Positions 34,740 to 46,560 of a stretch of 64,000 nt of DNA are shown here, piece by piece (position 1 is the first letter of the stretch; every line of letters starts with the position of its first letter). The position numbers and the translations under genes were made by a program. The DNA comes from Ancistrus triradiatus (taxonomy: Eukaryota; Chordata; Actinopteri; Siluriformes; Loricariidae): assembly GCA_025084515.1 (NCBI GenBank), contig JAJAGP010000174.1, positions 578,475-642,474 of the forward strand, in the 5' to 3' direction. A model generated the notes under the pieces. The model saw only the letters and a list, made by a program, of their open reading frames with translations, ran no database searches and had not been told where the DNA came from.

Positions 34740-35500
34740 ATGACCAGGTTTCTTGCATTTCAACAGATGACATGATCCCTCATCCGGCTTCTTGCGGCCC
34801 AGACTACCAGATCATTGCCACCAACATCCTCATCAGCAGCATAACTGAAGAAGATTCAGAAGACTTTGGAACCAGGATGCACTCTACTTGCTCAGCCTAA
34901 TCCTGATACCTCCAGTGACAAGAAAACTCACTATGCCCCTCAGCCTGACGTACCATTGTCGACACCCCCGCGGCTAGCACAGAAATTCTTTCACCATTTC
35001 GATGCCATCGTTCATGCAGTTGTTGATGAATGCCCGCGGACACTCGGACTTTGGAGAACCACCATCAAAGCATGTCGCAGAAAGCCGTCAGACTGCCATG
35101 TTGAATTAATAGCACGTTCAGAACATCGTTCAGAGATGGACCTTCCAATGGCATGCTGAGCTGCACCTCTGCTGTCTCCTCACTCCAGCCAAGGTGACAT
35201 GCTACCAGCCGAAGCTGCACCTCATGGCATTCTTAGGCACTTTTGCTCTTGTACCTCGGCAACCGGACTTGCACACCATCATCCTGATGTGCATCTCGCC
35301 ACTTCACACCATCCTCTCCTCAACACTGTTGAAGTTGCAAGCAATGTTGTCCCTCTGGATGTGGCTGGCTTCATCCGAGAAATCCGGCTTAATGCTCAGT
35401 ACCCGAAGCCACCACTGCTAGTCCCGGATCTGCTGCTCCATCTATCAGCTTCTTCTTCTGAACCTTCAGGGGGCGCTCAACAACCCACTTCTGACACCAG
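34740..35500 (+). other. unidentified stretch, possible internal region of an LTR element
   Basis: GC-richer than the surroundings and with several overlapping open frames (34866-35159, 35194-35421, 35199-35567), all short and with no recognised domain. It ends immediately before a candidate LTR. It could be the 3' part of a retroelement. I cannot assign a family. Confidence 0.35.
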
Positions 35501-35872
35501 TGTAGTGTCACTGTGGGGGAAGTATCAGTTATGGAGACAGGTAATTTGCTCACAATGCAGATCTTAATTAACAGATGTCACAGACAAAATTACCAGCTCT
35601 TACAAGGACTATTTACCAGTCAGTGTGACAGGAAAGCCAATGAAACCCAGCCCAGTCTCCCGTACCCACCCTCACACACAGCTTGCCAGGTCACGGTAGG
35701 TACATGCAATTAATTATCCAATGCACAAGACAGGAGCTTTTATAAAAACACATAAGACACAACAAACATAAAACAGTACACGCAGACACACATAAACCTC
35801 AAAATAAATAGACCATCGAGCCAGTAATTTGCCTATTGGATCCCTCCACAGGGGGGAGTCAATGGTACTACA
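35501..35872 (+). repeat. candidate LTR
   Basis: Begins TGTAGTGTCA and ends GGTACTACA, so the six terminal bases are inverted (TGTAGT/ACTACA). It contains a TATA-like CTTTTATAAAAAC near 35733 and AATAAA near 35800. Size 372 bp. No second copy in the window, so it is unproven. Confidence 0.4.
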
Positions 35873-35874
35873 AT

Positions 35875-36060
35875 ACTATATAACCAAAAGTTTGTAGACC
35901 TCCAAAAATGACATTAAAAACATGGGTATTAGTATTAAGTTCATATCTCCTGTGCTCATACAACAGTCTTCACTCTTCTGAGAGGTCTGTCCACAAGAGT
36001 TTGGAACATGACTCTAAGGTTAAGCACAAATGTTGGGCAATAAGTTAAGTTCATGGCCCT
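35875..36060 (-). mobile_element. Tc1/mariner end fragment
   Basis: TATATAACCAAAAGTTTGTAGACC, then CAACAGTCTTCACTCTTCTGAG and CAAGAGTTTGGAACATGAC. Same pattern as 29657-29825 (CCCTTACTCTTCTGAGAAAAC, GATTTTGGAACATGAC), with the family's terminal sequence. Confidence 0.6.
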
Positions 36061-37401
36061 GTGAAATCCCTGTCTCACTGCTTTAGGCCAAGTTAATAAT
36101 TTATTATTGCTTGGTTATCAGCAATAATTTCTTATAATGTAATCTAGAATATTTATTCACGTCATAATAACAACACACATTCAGCCTAAACTAACAGCAC
36201 ATAAAAACCCTCTGCAATAACGACTGAAGAATACAGTGTAGACGTTTAAATAAATAAAAAGAAAAACACCTGAAGAAATTTCTATAATACATGGAATAAA
36301 TAGATTTTTATAGTAGGGTAAACAAAGATAATACCTGTTCTACAAAAGCATTGCTGTTCCTTTTGTACAAGACAGCTTGTAGTTATTAACAAATAAATTC
36401 TGCATAGAGAGGAAAAAATATCAGCGTGATATCATTACCAAACCTTAACAGAAGCTGGGTGATGCAACAAGACATCTAGCGAAAACATGAGTAAATAAAC
36501 AACATTTGTGTTTTACAGTCATCAATGGACAGTCTAAATCTTAACTTAGATGCTCTGGCATGACTTGATGTGGGCTGTTGCTGCATATCCCATGGTATAC
36601 TATTCCTCCTCATCATTATTTAAGTCTGATCATCAACTATGGGAAACATTGTTGTCTTCTGATGGAACGTCTACCAGTTACGAAATAAAAGACTTCACAT
36701 ACTGATCAATCAACGTATTCAATAAAGACATTGAAATAATAATTAATTGTTAGCAGTTTTGACAGGATGTGTTATGAATCGGATAGTCTTATAACTTCTT
36801 GCAAATATCAGTTACTGTCATTTTATTTCCATTGGGTCCTAGAGATAAAATGGCATATTTTTGTATTAACAGCACTGTGAGCAAAGTTGCACTGTAATGT
36901 AGAACTGTGATTTCTCAGTATGACTTCACCCACTACCCTCTGTGCACTTACTCATTATTTATATACAAGTATCAAAAATTTTTGTAACAGAATGCATTTC
37001 ACAGTTTTCTGTGTCCAAGCTTGCACTTCAGATTTTCTAATAGTCCCAGCTGGCCGTTTCTGTTGTATCTGCTGTTGCATCTGCCAAATTGTTAAAAGCC
37101 TGGCTGAGTTTGTCAAAGATGTCTGAGTCAGCACACAGGTTGTATTTTTTAAAATTAAAAAAGTATCTGTTCCAAAGGCACATTAGATCTCTAGCCATTT
37201 TATAAGACATGTGAGAGCTCTGTACTAGTCTTTGTCATTTTGTCTAAAAGTCAAAAGTGAAAGGTTTAATGGGAATTCAGGTGAAAACAAAGAAACAAAA
37301 CTAGATCAATAAAAAAATAAAATGAAAAATCCAATGTAAATGCATTAGAGTTGTCATGTGATATCTTGTATGACTTTAAAATGTATTTGTCATATTACAA
37401 A
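36061..37401. other. no recognisable gene
   Basis: Anonymous AT-rich DNA. No open frame with family resemblance, no repeat recognised. Confidence 0.5.
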
Positions 37402-37480
37402 TACAACCCCAAATCAGAAAAAAGTTGGGACAGTATGGAAAATGCAAAATAAATAAATAAATAATAATAATAATAATAAT

Positions 37481-37525
<45 letters not shown>

Positions 37526-38960
37526 GTGTTCCTTACATTTCCTTTGACTTTTATTTCATTGTATACAGTATGAAACCAAAATATTTAATTTTTTTTCTGG
37601 TCAACTTCATTTTATTTGTTAATAAACATCCATTCCTGCATTTCAGGCATGCAACACAAAAAGCTGGGACAGAGACAATTTAGGGCAGGTAACGAGGTAA
37701 AAAAAAATAAATGTGAAAAGCAGTATTCTCGAAATCCGAGTCTTTGAGAAGTAAATATGTGCAGAGGATCTCCATTGGTCAACAAATGTGTAAGAAATTC
37801 ATTTAAATATTTAAAAACAATGTTCCTCAATGAAAGACTGAAAAGGATTTACATTTTTCAATCCTATTTTTTTTTTCTGATTTGACTTGTTTTGCATTAT
37901 CTTGTTGAAAAATGCATGGACGTCCCTGGAAAAGATGTCATCTTGAACGCAGCATATGTTGCTCAAAAATCTCAGTGTACTTTTCTGCTTTAATGCTACC
38001 ATCACAGAACGGAAAATGACCATTGTCATGGGCACTGACACAACCTCATACCATGACAGAGCCTGGCTTTTGGACTTGTAGCTGATAACAGTCTGGATGA
38101 TCCTTTTCATCATTGGTCCGGAGCACACGCCATCCATTTCTTCCAAAAAGATCTGGAATACTGATTGGTTTAACACACAATACACACCACTGTGTGATGG
38201 TCCATCCCAGATGTCTCTGAGCCCAGAGAAGTTGATACTACTTCTGGACATGGTTAACATAAATCTTCTGTTATTGCACAAAAACGTTTTAAGTGGCATT
38301 TGTGAACGTGACACCATATTGTAGTGCTTTAGTGCTTAATAAAGGTTTGATAAAGTAATCCCTTGCCTATGTGGTTCTATCAGCTATTGATGAATGACGG
38401 TTCTTGATACAGTGCCGTCTGAGGGATCAGAGATCACACCTCTCCAGTTTAGGCTTGTGGCCTTACCTTTTACACACTGAAATTCAGCCAGATTCCTTGA
38501 ATTGTTTAATGATATTATGCAGTGTAGAGGGAGAAATATGTAAAGCCCTTCCAGTCTTCCTTTGAGAAACATTGTTTGTAAACATTTCAATAATTTTCTT
38601 ACGCATTTGTTGATAAACTGGAGATCCTCTGGCCATCTTTGCTCCTCAAAGATTCAGCCTTTTGTGGATGCTGCTTTTGTACCAAATCATTATTATAATC
38701 ACCTGTTGACATCATCTGTTTGTAGTTACATCATTATTTAGCATTTTTTATTCATTACTAGCCCTAAATTGGAATGTGTTGGGCCTGAAAAGCAAGAATA
38801 GAAATGAAATGAAATAAAGTTGACCAGAAAAACATGAAAGATATTTGGTTCATACTGTCCAAAACGAAATAAAAGTCAAAGGAAATGTAAGGAACACAGC
38901 GCACATTTTTTATTTGCATTTTCCATATCGCCCCAACTTTTTCTGATTGGGGGTTGCATA
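37402..38960 (-). mobile_element. fifth Tc1/mariner family, copy 1, minus strand
   Basis: Inverted ends TACAACCCCAAATCAG and CTGATTGGGGGTTGCATA. Antisense of the transposase runs through 37811-38640: minus-strand 37811-38317 contains FQIFLEEMDGV and FRSVMVALKQKSTLRFLSN. The whole is broken by stops and a (TAA)n(TA)n tract at 37450-37522. A second copy follows 0.9 kb downstream in the same orientation. Confidence 0.75.
37450..37522. repeat. (ATA)n(TA)n microsatellite
   Basis: AAATAAATAAAT, then about eight ATA units, then about 17 TA units, within the left end of the Tc1 element. Confidence 0.9.
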
Positions 38961-39829
38961 ATTTCTGCTTGAAAATGACCTGAAAATGAGCGTAAGTTGC
39001 AGAAACATTAAGTCCGGTAATCCATTAGATGTGGGATTGTTCTACAGGTCTCTACTGTGCCACCATGATGCCCACCTACTCTGCCGGTATGGTTTATAGA
39101 TGTACGGTTTGAAACTGTAGGTAATTTTATTCGATGCACAGCAAAGTTTGTCCTGGTCATCCTGTAGTGCTTTTGGCTATGTATTACATGACAGAACAGG
39201 TATACAGGAGAAGTTTTTTCTTACTTGTCTCTCCAGTCCAGGTACCATCTTCATTATACCTAACCTGGAGTCCTGAGAGCTGACCCACCCTTTCTCAAAG
39301 ACCAGATTAACCAAAAGAATGTGTGTTTGTGCCATGGGCGAACAGTTTGCTTGAGAGACTATATGATAAGAGAATGTGTCCTCATAGTTTACTTGAGAGA
39401 CTATATGATATAATATAATCTCTCAAGCAAACATTGCATCAGCCACACCCAACTGGAGGTTGTTTTGGACTTAGTGTGTTTGGACATGTCTTGCATTTTA
39501 ACATACTCTGGCTAGACAGTTCATTTGTTTCATGATAGAGTCACTATATATGAGAGTAAGGTGTTGCTGATTTTGAATTATTAAATTTATTGCAACTTGT
39601 TTAAATGGTGGAATGATGAGTTCATACATCTCCCCCTGAAAACAGGAATGTGTCAATAACTGCATTTCATTACTTGATATGGCTCAAACTTCACAATGAT
39701 TGGATATGATGGTTACAATAATTTCCACCCCAGAGTGGTACTCTGATATAGCACCACCATCTGACAACAGAAAGAAAGATGTTTATGCCGATCTCACCTA
39801 TATAGCTGCAAACTGCTCAACTGTTTATG
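38961..39829. other. no recognisable gene
   Basis: Anonymous DNA between two Tc1 copies. GTTTACTTGAGAGACTATATGATA occurs twice with small differences near 39350 and 39388, a local duplication. Confidence 0.5.
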
Positions 39830-41393
39830 ACAGGGGTAATTTAGGGCTAGTGATGAGGTAAAAACTAACTAATGCTGTGATTTCAAACAGGTGATGTAAA
39901 CAGGTAATTCTAATCATGATTTGGTACAAAAGCAGGATCCACAAAAGGCTGGGTCTTTGAGAAGTACAGATTAAATATAAAAAAAACAATGTTTCTCAAG
40001 GAAAGAATGGAAGGGATTTGTCTTTCATCTTTTGCGTTTTTTCTGTTTTGCATTGTCTTGTTGAAAACTGCACATACGCCACTGGACAAGATGTAATTTT
40101 GGCAGCATTCATTCACTTTCTTATCTGCTTAATCCTGAACAGGGCCATGGGAGAACAGGTGCCTAGCCGGCAGCATAGGGCACAGGGCATAAACAGCCCT
40201 AGACAGGGAACCAATCCATCGTAGGGCACATACACACTCATATACACACTCACACACTAGGGGCACTTTAAAGACACCAATTAACCTAACATATGTCTTT
40301 GGACTGTGGGAGGAAACCAGAATACCCGAAGTAAACCCACACGGCACCGCTCCACGTAGGGATAGAACTCAGGACCTTCCCGACAATGCTACCCATCGAG
40401 CCACTGTGCTGAATCTTCGCAGCATATGTTGCTCTAAAATCTCTGTATACTTTTCTGCATTAATGCTGCCACCACAGAAGAGTAAATTACCTTTGCCATG
40501 GGCACTGACACAACTACATATCATGACAGACCCTGGCTTTTGGCCTTGTTGCTGATAAAAGTCTGGATGGTCCTTTTCGTCTTTGGTTAGGGGAACTCTG
40601 AATCCGTTTCTTCCAACAAAGATCTGGAATACTGATTTGTCTGACCACAATACCACTATGATGCACTATGATCCACTATGATGGTCCATCCTAGGTGCCT
40701 TCGAGCCCAGAGAAGTCGCCCAGAGTTTTTGCACAGTAAAGTTTTAAGTGGCATTTCTGAAAATAACTCCATATTGTAGTGCTTGACAAAGGTTTGCCCA
40801 AGTAATCATTTGCAAATTTGTTTATATGAGCTACTGATAAATGACTGTTCTTGAGGCAGGGCCGTCTGAGATTGGAGATTCAGTTTATGCATGCACCCTT
40901 GACCTTTACAGGCTGAAATTCCTCAGGATCCCTTTAATCATTCAGTGAGTTTATGCTATGTAGAGGAAGAAATGTGCAAATCAGTATTTCATTGCAACAA
41001 TTTATTCAACCAGTTCAATAATTTTCTCACACATTTGTTGACAAACTATGCACCTCAAAGACTCACCCTTTCATATATAATGCATTTGTACAAAATCATG
41101 ATTACAATCACCTGTTGATATCATCTGTTTGAAATCACATCGGCATTTAGTTAGCATTTAATTGCCTCCATCCCTACTTTTTTTTTAAATGTGTTGCAGG
41201 CCTGAAACATAGGAATGGATCTTTATTAACAAATGAAATGACATCGACCAGAAAATAAGATGAAATGTATTGGGTTCATATTGTCTGCAATTAAATAAAA
41301 GTCAAAGCAAATGTATTGAACAGCAGTGCTTTTTAAAATTATTATTATTTGCACTTTTCATACCGTCCCAACCTTTTGTGATTTAAGGTTGTA
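39830..41393 (-). mobile_element. fifth Tc1/mariner family, copy 2, with SINE insertion
   Basis: Shares with copy 1 GGTAATTTAGGGC, GCATTGTCTTGTTGAAAA, CATATGTTGCTC.AAAATCTC, CATGGGCACTGACACAAC and the right end CAACCTTTTGTGATTTAAGG. The minus strand encodes a remnant around SVFQIFVGRNGF and FYQQQGQKPGSVMICSCVSAHGKGN (40400-40650). The left terminal repeat is missing. A SINE lies at 40109-40418. Confidence 0.75.
40109..40418 (-). mobile_element. tRNA-derived SINE in Tc1/mariner copy 2
   Basis: Read on the minus strand: head GCACAGTGGCTCGATGGGTA (tRNA A-box-like), GGTCCTGAGTTC (B-box-like), TTTCCTCCCACAGTCCAAAG and a (GAAT)n tail. The 7-mer GCAGCAT lies on both sides (40102-40108, 40419-40425) and matches the uninterrupted sequence of copy 1, so it is a target duplication. 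Confidence 0.85.
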
Positions 41394-42239
41394 GTTCACG
41401 CTTTGTCCCCCTGCTTAAAAAACATTTAAAATCAGCTTAAGGTGGGTTGCTGGTTTTAACTGGTTAGGCTGGTATGGCTCGTCTGCCAGCTTGGTCTAGC
41501 TGGTGTGTGTCCGAAACCTGACGAGCTAAGGCCAACCTGCTGGGCTAGGCTGGTCTTTTCAACATTGCCTGTGTGCTCCAGTAATAGGTACTCCAGGTGA
41601 GTTAAAAAATTTAAAATAATATAAGCACATTTTAAAAATTAAGGTGTACTGTTTACTGTGATGCCATTTTCAGTAGCTTCTACTTTTGTACAGACTATTA
41701 GCAGATATTAACATTAATTTAAAATAGCATGTTGAAATTGAAAAAAATCATGCTTGAAATACAGGTCAAACCTTATATTTCAGTTTATTGTCCTAACAGG
41801 GCCTGGTCAGGTTATCCACAAACACAATTAGCCAGCAAAAGCAGCTTCTGATTTGGCAGGAATGATGGATGGACATGGAGAATTCTCTCCAATGAAATCT
41901 GTTGAAGATAAACAAAGTGTTCGCATTTGCAGGCCTGTGTTGGTGTTGCGTCCCTGGTAGGGAATGTAGATACTGGGGAATTGTGCACGACCAAATTAGA
42001 GGAGGAGGAATCTGTAAAAACCGTAGGCCTACTAAACAGCGTGACCTTGTGGTAACCGTGGATCTAAACCGAACATCTAACTTACAGGAAGGGGGCACCA
42101 CAGGCTTACTTTTAAAATTTACCATAAAGTAGGCGACCTAATTAAACATGCTTGCTCATTAAAGTGCACAAAACTGTTTTATTCGCGCTCTCATGATGCA
42201 CTAACAAACAGTATCGGCTTTCTATTTAACAATTCAGAC
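41394..42239. repeat. CCAGC/GCTGG-type degenerate repeat, no gene
   Basis: 41430-41570 has recurrent GCTGG, GGCTGGT and CTAGCTGGT words, as in a known class of fish repeat. Beyond it nothing is recognised. Confidence 0.45.
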
Positions 42240-42840
42240 ATATTCTCCTCAGAGGATAACCCCGCGGCGGCCATATTGTGTGATGCGATGGCCGAATCCC
42301 AATTGGCTCCACATTGGATTTAAAGTGCACTCCTCAGATTCCGGGAGGAATTATTTTTAGCTTACGTAGTGCACGTATGTAGGGGGTGTAGAGCCGTTTG
42401 GATTACGACCATTGTTTCAACTTGAATCAAGTGGGCAAGAAGGGGAGGGAGGAGACATCCAACTGTGGGAAGCCTCACAATTCCTTAGGCTGGCTTTTTT
42501 TGTATGTTAGCGCAGCCATGCAATCTCTACCGGTTCCGGTTTAAGGTGTTTTTTTGTTTGCCACTGTACAGACTCCATGTATTTTTTCTCACCGTTTTCT
42601 GTACTTATCCAGAGCCTGGAGTGACGCGCTTGGATTTATCTAACGAATTTCCCTTCCCAATCGGGCAACAATAACAATAAGTTCGTTTCGTTTGACTTGG
42701 TGTTGTGGGAAGCATGGAAAAAGCAACGGGACGGCCTGGGAAATAAACAGTTCTTATACAGTGTCCCCCAGATCGTCAGTTGAAGTCAGTAGACGTATGT
42801 AACATCAGGCTGTTAAAGGAAGACAGGATTGCGAGAAGGT
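42240..42840 (+). promoter_or_regulatory. candidate promoter and noncoding first exon of a divergent gene
   Basis: GC-richer than its surroundings, with CCGCGGCGGCCATATTG (42262-42278; a YY1-like core). A likely splice donor GCGAGAAG|GTAAGA ends the putative exon at 42838. No coding exon is seen up to the window end, so the exon would be noncoding with a long first intron. A 10-codon upstream ATG frame lies at 42714-42746. Human ADCYAP1 and YES1 are divergent neighbours, and this position and orientation would fit yes1. Inference only. Confidence 0.4.
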
Positions 42841-44700
42841 AAGAAAACTGGATTTTGCTCTTTGCCAGAGTGGCCTATACGTGTCGGTTTGGCTTTTCTG
42901 GAGTATGTTGGTTTGTGAAAGTGGGATAAGGGCTGTTTGACATGTTTTCTTCTGATCAGAAAGAAACAATAGCATTGGGAATTTATTTACCAATCGAAAG
43001 TGTTCAAAAACTGATTTTGGGAATAACGTTTGCTTTAGCGTGGACCGAGCTGTGTCATGAAACGTGGCTCCTGTTAGAAGTTCATGACTGTATTCTTAAT
43101 TTCCGTGCAAACACTGGGCCTAGTGAGCCACCCAGGCCTGCCATAACACTCCACATGTATTGTTTCTTTCAGCTCCAAAACTGTCCTTGTTCATTTATTT
43201 AAGTAGTGGATATTTCCTTTCGTTGTTGGAAAGGAAATGTTTGAGTGTCTTTTACAAACCTGATAAGTTGAGGTGGAATACATGTTTGTTTGGATCTTTT
43301 AGGTGTTAAATGTAGTGATCAGTTGGGTGGTAGCTATCATGCTGATAAAAGGTATTCCCGGTATTAGCGATTTTTCATACCTCACGCTTACTTGCCTTTC
43401 GCACCCTCTTGCATTTTCACCATCATGGTACGCACATCTCTGCTATCCCAGAAGTCAAACATCAGCGACAACTGTTTACAGTAATGTATGTTACATTTTG
43501 AAATACTTCCAGATAAGCCTGCATTTGTGCTATGGACAAGCATCAGAGTAACTACACTCAGGAGGACACTTGTACTCCTGGAAGCCCCTGATTGGAGCAG
43601 CCCGTGGCAGGAACATGTCCTCTCACTTTTCTCTTCCTGACGCTTTTCACTTGCTCTGAAAGTTTACAGCTCTGTAGGTGTTCTGGCATTTGTGGAAGGA
43701 ATATGTTAGGGATTGCTTGAGTTTTTGATTTTGGTTCTTTGAGTAATATGGTCCTTTGATCAAGAGAACTAATATGAGGAGAGGTGTATGGAGCTGTAGT
43801 TAAGCAAGCAGTTTGGTAAACAGATCTGAAAGTCGAGCCATGATTAACATAATGGTGCAAACAAAAAGCCTTATGAAGAGTAAACATTGAAAGCTCTCAA
43901 AGACTCAGCCTTCAGCTGTTTTACTTTCTGTGTTGCTCTCAGGTCTCCTATGTGACTCCTGTCCTTGACCCCGTGGATGTTATTGAGCCTTCCTGAAGAG
44001 TTAATAGCATTTCAGTGTACCTCTGATCTCTATTTCACATGAGCTGGAGGTGTTCATGACTTGATGAAGCTGGGTAACACTGCTCAGTGGTGGAGTTGTC
44101 CCCAACAGTTGCTTGTTAAATGGTATTTAAAATACACAGTGTCTTTTTCAGGTTGTTCTCTTCTAGAACTACAGTAGAACATTTTATACTGTCCTAGATC
44201 AAATGAACGTTAACTTTATTAGTACAGAGTAAAAGGTTTGTACATGTGAAGTTTAGTGATTCAAAGCATGTGGAGGACACATGAGAATCTAAATAAGTAC
44301 ATGAGTTAGGCCTTAATTAACTTTGTTTATATGAACTGATATTGATTTGAACATGCTATAATCCACTACAAATCTAAACAACAGTGAAGGTGGAGAAATC
44401 AGCACCAGAGCACACATCTAATTGTACACACTCTGAGCAAAAGAAATATGGTCCAAACCAAAGACTGCAAAATAAAATCATTGAAAGTTAGCAAGAACTA
44501 AGAAAATGCACTCATGATACCTGTGCCATCATTTGCTCATCACTTCTCAGGAAGTTATCTGTAGGTAGAGATGTACTATATGCAGTCTTGTGTCCCCCAA
44601 GGTAAACGAGTTAGAAAATATGCTCTTAAAAATGCAAAAATCTCAGAAATCACATAACTGGTCTTTGTCAGGCCAGATGCAGCCATTCTGAAATAAACAA
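42841..44700. other. no recognisable exon; putative intron
   Basis: Anonymous DNA beyond the splice donor. Short open frames at 42.9-43.9 kb have no family resemblance. Confidence 0.4.
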
Positions 44701-45310
44701 GACCTTAAATTCACAACAAATCGCTGTTTCATTATCTGCTATTAAGAGAATTGGTCAGCGCTTTGAAACAAGGTGATTTTGCCAGGATGAAAAGATATGG
44801 AAGGCCGAAAGCCTCTTCAAGCAGAGATGACCACCTACTGTAATTTACTGTTCTCAAAGACAGGAACAGGGCATGCAAAAACTGTCAGCAGAACTCAAGA
44901 CCTCAGAAAACAAGACACTTTTTGAGAAGATCAATAACCAGAAGGTTGTTTAATGTAGGTTTTGTGCCTAGGAGATTTGTTAAAAAAGCCTTTGTTGTTT
45001 AGGAAAAACAAGAAGAGAATGAAGTTTCTGACAGAATATGGAAAGCTTGTTTCAGCAGTGTTGTATGGACTGCTAAATAATGATTTGAGTGGCATGGTGA
45101 TGGTCCAGAAAACTGTCTTTGAAGATATAGTGAGCTGTACAACAGTGAATGCATCTCTGCTACCCTTAGCTAAGGTAGAGGCGTTATGGTGTGGGCAGCC
45201 TTTTCAGCTGCTTCACTGTGAAAAGTCAGCAAATGCTCTGGAGTGCAGGGAAATATTGCAGAAAGACTTGCTTCACATAGGTGAAAAGTTGTTTTCTTAA
45301 CAGGAACGAT
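44700..45310 (+). mobile_element. old Tc1/mariner remnant
   Basis: Frames read SGRPKASSSRDD-like (about 44790-44850), then VPRRFVKKPLLFRKNKKRMKF (near 44970-45030) and, downstream, VWAAFSA-like and AERLA-like pieces. This resembles the usual order of Tc1 transposase blocks GRPR, KKPLLTRKN, VWG.FS. Strongly decayed, with no terminal repeat recognised. Confidence 0.6.
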
Positions 45311-46364
45311 CATGAGAGAGAGATACTTTAGGTTTCAGGCTTTGCTCCATTTTTAATTGTACACTGTCGTTACGGTTTACCAGCTCTGTTGAAGTAAAAC
45401 AAAAGTAATATGTCATGATTTTTGCTCTTTTTTGTTAATCTGCAAGGTACAGACAGTGTGATTTGAATAAGTACTTAATCACATTCTAGTGCACTTAATC
45501 CTCATCTAATTAATGGACTATGATGTAACTCTAGGCTTCTCTTCAACTCGTGTACTCCTCTCATGTACTCCATTTGGTGACATCATCTGTCCTTCCGCCT
45601 AAAACTGAGTTGTGCATTATAGTGCCAAAGCTTCTTTAGCTTATCTGAAGTAACAATTTCACTTTGCTTTTACCACTCAATATTGTTAGACCAGTGTGTG
45701 TGCTTTGACATATATGAAAAAGCGTCAAGGAGTATTTGAGGCCATACTCACAAAATCATTCCTACTGGTTTGTGTGGGTAGACCTCAAATAAGACATCGG
45801 ATTACTGTACTGATGTTATGGTGTAAGAAAGATAATGGTAGAATTGAATAGTGGTTTTAAAACAATCCTAATCCATATATACAGAACAGAAGTCACATAC
45901 TCACATTGAGTTTGGTTTCCACAAACCGTGCCATAGAGCAACTGCTCCCCCTCCCCCCCTACTCTACTGGCCACTGTTCATAACGTTTTTCACCCGAGCA
46001 TGCTTATGTCATTATGATACTTTAATGCCGCGCTCGCACAGCGCAACAGATTTGATGGTTGTACTTACTTTCTGGAGTTTTTTGGACTTGTTTTGGGCAT
46101 ACAGCCCACTCATATATTATATAAAATGTATGGATAATGCAATGCAGGAATATTCGGCTTCTCATGCTGCACGATTAGCCGAGTGTGAGTATGCCCAACG
46201 AAGCTCCTCATGTTCAGAGGACTGCTGTGTGTTCTTTCCTCTTTGTCATGCTTCATAGTGTCTGTCATATGGATATCAGAAGTGGAAAATCAAATGTACA
46301 CTGCAGTACATAATTTTGAAAAGCAAAAGTGTGTATGAGCTGAAGTAATTCTGGTGAATGTTTA
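45311..46364. other. no recognisable gene
   Basis: Anonymous AT-rich DNA. Confidence 0.5.
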
Positions 46365-46560
46365 TAGCACTGTGGTAGCCTAGTGGTTAAGCTACTGGAT
46401 TCTGGACCAGAAGCTCCAAGGTTCAAATCCCACCTCTGCCAAGCTGCCACTGTTGGGTCCTTGAGCAAGACCTTTACCCCCCAATTGCTTGGATTGTAAG
46501 ACTGTATCAATTGTAAGTCGCTCTGGATAAGGGCGTCTGCTAAATGCTGTAAATGTAAAT
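46365..46560 (+). mobile_element. tRNA-derived SINE
   Basis: Head TGGTAGCCTAGTGGTTAAG (A-box-like) and GGTTCAAATCCCACC (B-box-like). Body TGTTGGGTCCTTGAGCAAGACC. Tail TCGCTCTGGATAAGGGCGTC and CTGTAAATGTAAAT, a 3' end of the kind shared with fish LINEs. The second copy is at 55301. Confidence 0.9.

Noticed and set aside
34866..35567. Three short overlapping frames upstream of the candidate LTR
   Set aside because: No domain and frequent stops in each frame; more likely decayed retroelement than a host gene.
46374..46440. tRNA-like A and B boxes
   Set aside because: They are the head of a tRNA-derived SINE, repeated at 55301, not a folded tRNA gene.
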